From Cucumis sativus (taxonomy: Eukaryota; Streptophyta; Magnoliopsida; Cucurbitales; Cucurbitaceae), in contig NC_026660.2 in the NCBI RefSeq assembly GCF_000004075.3, positions 29,329,498 to 29,393,497 on the forward strand: DNA of 64,000 nt, read 5' to 3'. Within the stretch, counting starts at the first letter, position 1; every line of letters begins with the position of its first letter. Under the pieces are notes generated by a model. That model did no database searches and was not told where the DNA came from. It saw only the letters and a program-made list of their open reading frames with translations. The translations under genes and the position numbers were made by a program. Positions 62,792 through 64,000 of this stretch are shown here, in pieces.

Positions 62792-64000
62792 CTGTAAACA
62801 CATGTAAAAAATTGAGCAGCAAAATACTGTTATCTTCGAGAATACTATTGAAGTTAGGCATCAAGTCACAGGGTCATACTCAAGATGATAACAAAAGAAC
62901 ATTTTAGGAGGAAATCTGAACATAACAGAGCATGGTTAATGCAAACAAATAGATTTTTTAGATATATTTAAACACTTACAATGAACCACGTAATTCTTTT
63001 CAAGCAGTTATTATCCATAACACAAACTTTTATAAAAAACTTTTATCACCAAATAAAGCAAGATTCAAAACCACAATTGAACTTTACAGCATCAGATGGT
63101 AGTTTATCATTACTTGCAAAAATAAAAAATAAGTTTGAACTAGAGAGAAATGCTTTTTTACTAATGTTAAACACTCCTCAATTTTCTGATAAGGAGTAAG
63201 CTAAAAAGTAACACCAAGAGCTTTCCTTTAAGGCCCCTCATACCAAACCCAAAAAGGGATGAAGCCACAACAATTGATTCCTATCCTAAGGAAAAAAGAT
63301 AGAGAGAAATATCAGTAAAACAACCCTTCTAACCAATAGAGACCATTTGAGAAACTAATTGTTCAAGAGTTCCACTTCGAGCCATCTTGGGGTACCAGTG
63401 GCCACCAGCAATCATAATCAACAAGTTGCAAGTACCTTATACGACAAGATTCAGGCTCTAAAGGAAAGCACTGAGTGAAACCATTAAGCCACTAAAGCAC
63501 TGTTCTGTTCAACTGGGTTTCCCAAGAACATGACCCTCTTAGGCTCATCTCTGTTGATACATCACTTCGATTAACCATGCATGGCCCTCCCTCCTCAGAT
63601 CCCTCCGATCCAACATAATGTCTTTCATCAGGTAATGTAACTATTTCACTCAGGTTACTGATGACAAGAAATGAAGATCAAATAGATTTCAAGCAACCAC
63701 CTACACAAATGCCGTCAATGCCCATGCCATTTTTTACAGAATGACCTTTTTAAGAAAATTTAATCCTAAATAAACATAGGTCCTTTAGAGAAAAATTATG
63801 CAAGCAATCCCCTTCTTCCATATAAGATTAACAATCATCAGTAGCATTTCAATAATGAAAACTTGATCAAGAATCTACCTCTAAGCCACAAAGACCCCTC
63901 ACACCACTCTCAGTCAGTTGGGCAACTCATAAGAAACAATCTTATACAGGCTGATAACTAAACTAATCATCCCAAAGTCCTTCAAATAAGATGTACCAGA
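62792..64000. other. Upstream intron(s) of RLT1, no further exon identified
   Basis: The missing N-terminal exons, including the homeodomain, were not found here. A minus-strand frame around 63520-63650 is open, but it matches nothing in the RLT family and is more likely intronic repeat sequence. Confidence 0.5.

Noticed and set aside
63500-63660. Possible extra RLT1 exon
   Set aside because: The frame is open, but no RLT motif, acceptor and donor combination fits.
1-64000. CRISPR arrays, operons or bacterial-type mobile systems
   Set aside because: The window is plant nuclear DNA; no regularly spaced repeats with unique spacers were seen.

Overview
This is a 64 kb stretch of flowering-plant nuclear DNA. 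It is AT-rich, its genes are split by GT-AG introns and spaced several kb apart, and every recognisable protein belongs to a land-plant family. It also holds a nuclear tRNA-Asp gene and plant LTR, LINE and SINE remnants. The style of the proteins and the SINE family suggest a cucurbit (cucumber or melon type). That is an impression from memory and was not tested.

Layout. 1-1.9 kb: a DRM1/ARP dormancy-auxin-associated gene (minus). 2-7.7 kb: gene-poor, with a decayed LINE reverse transcriptase. 7.7-10.7 kb: the 3' part of a plant CCCH zinc-finger gene (minus) whose large exon is broken by a solo LTR. 11.4-15 kb: a lone LTR with a tRNA-iMet primer-binding site, a full-length tRNA-derived SINE with a 19 bp target duplication, and degenerate sequence. 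16.1 kb: tRNA-Asp(GTC). 20.2-21.2 kb: an intronless ERF repressor with a C-terminal EAR motif (minus). 26.5 kb: a possible small membrane protein. 29-30.7 kb: a Di19 zinc-finger gene (minus) with one apparent U12-type AT-AC intron. 34.5-35.8 kb: an NFD6-like gene (minus) with two alternative terminal coding exons. 37 kb: a SAUR. 38.2-38.8 kb: a small gene of the At3g17950-like family. 38.8-45.6 kb: no gene seen. 45.7-46.6 kb: an E6-like secreted protein. 46.7-51.8 kb: no gene seen. 51.9-54.4 kb: a divergent pair, an uncharacterised membrane protein (minus) and a class B DnaJ/HSP40 (plus). 55-64 kb: 16 exons of a RINGLET (RLT1-type) chromatin-remodelling gene (minus), cut by the window edge before its homeodomain.

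These genes do not form a pathway; this is ordinary plant gene order. Several relate to stress or growth control (DRM1, ERF, Di19, SAUR, DnaJ) and one to chromatin (RLT1). Exon structures were worked out by hand from splice sites, and the phases close exactly in every multi-exon model given.

I found no evidence of an undescribed multi-gene system. The most interesting items are the solo-LTR disruption of the CCCH gene, the AT-AC intron in Di19, the paired alternative 3' exons of the NFD6-like gene, the SINE with a perfect long duplication, and a cluster of CACGTG palindromes with a GCC box near the ERF gene.
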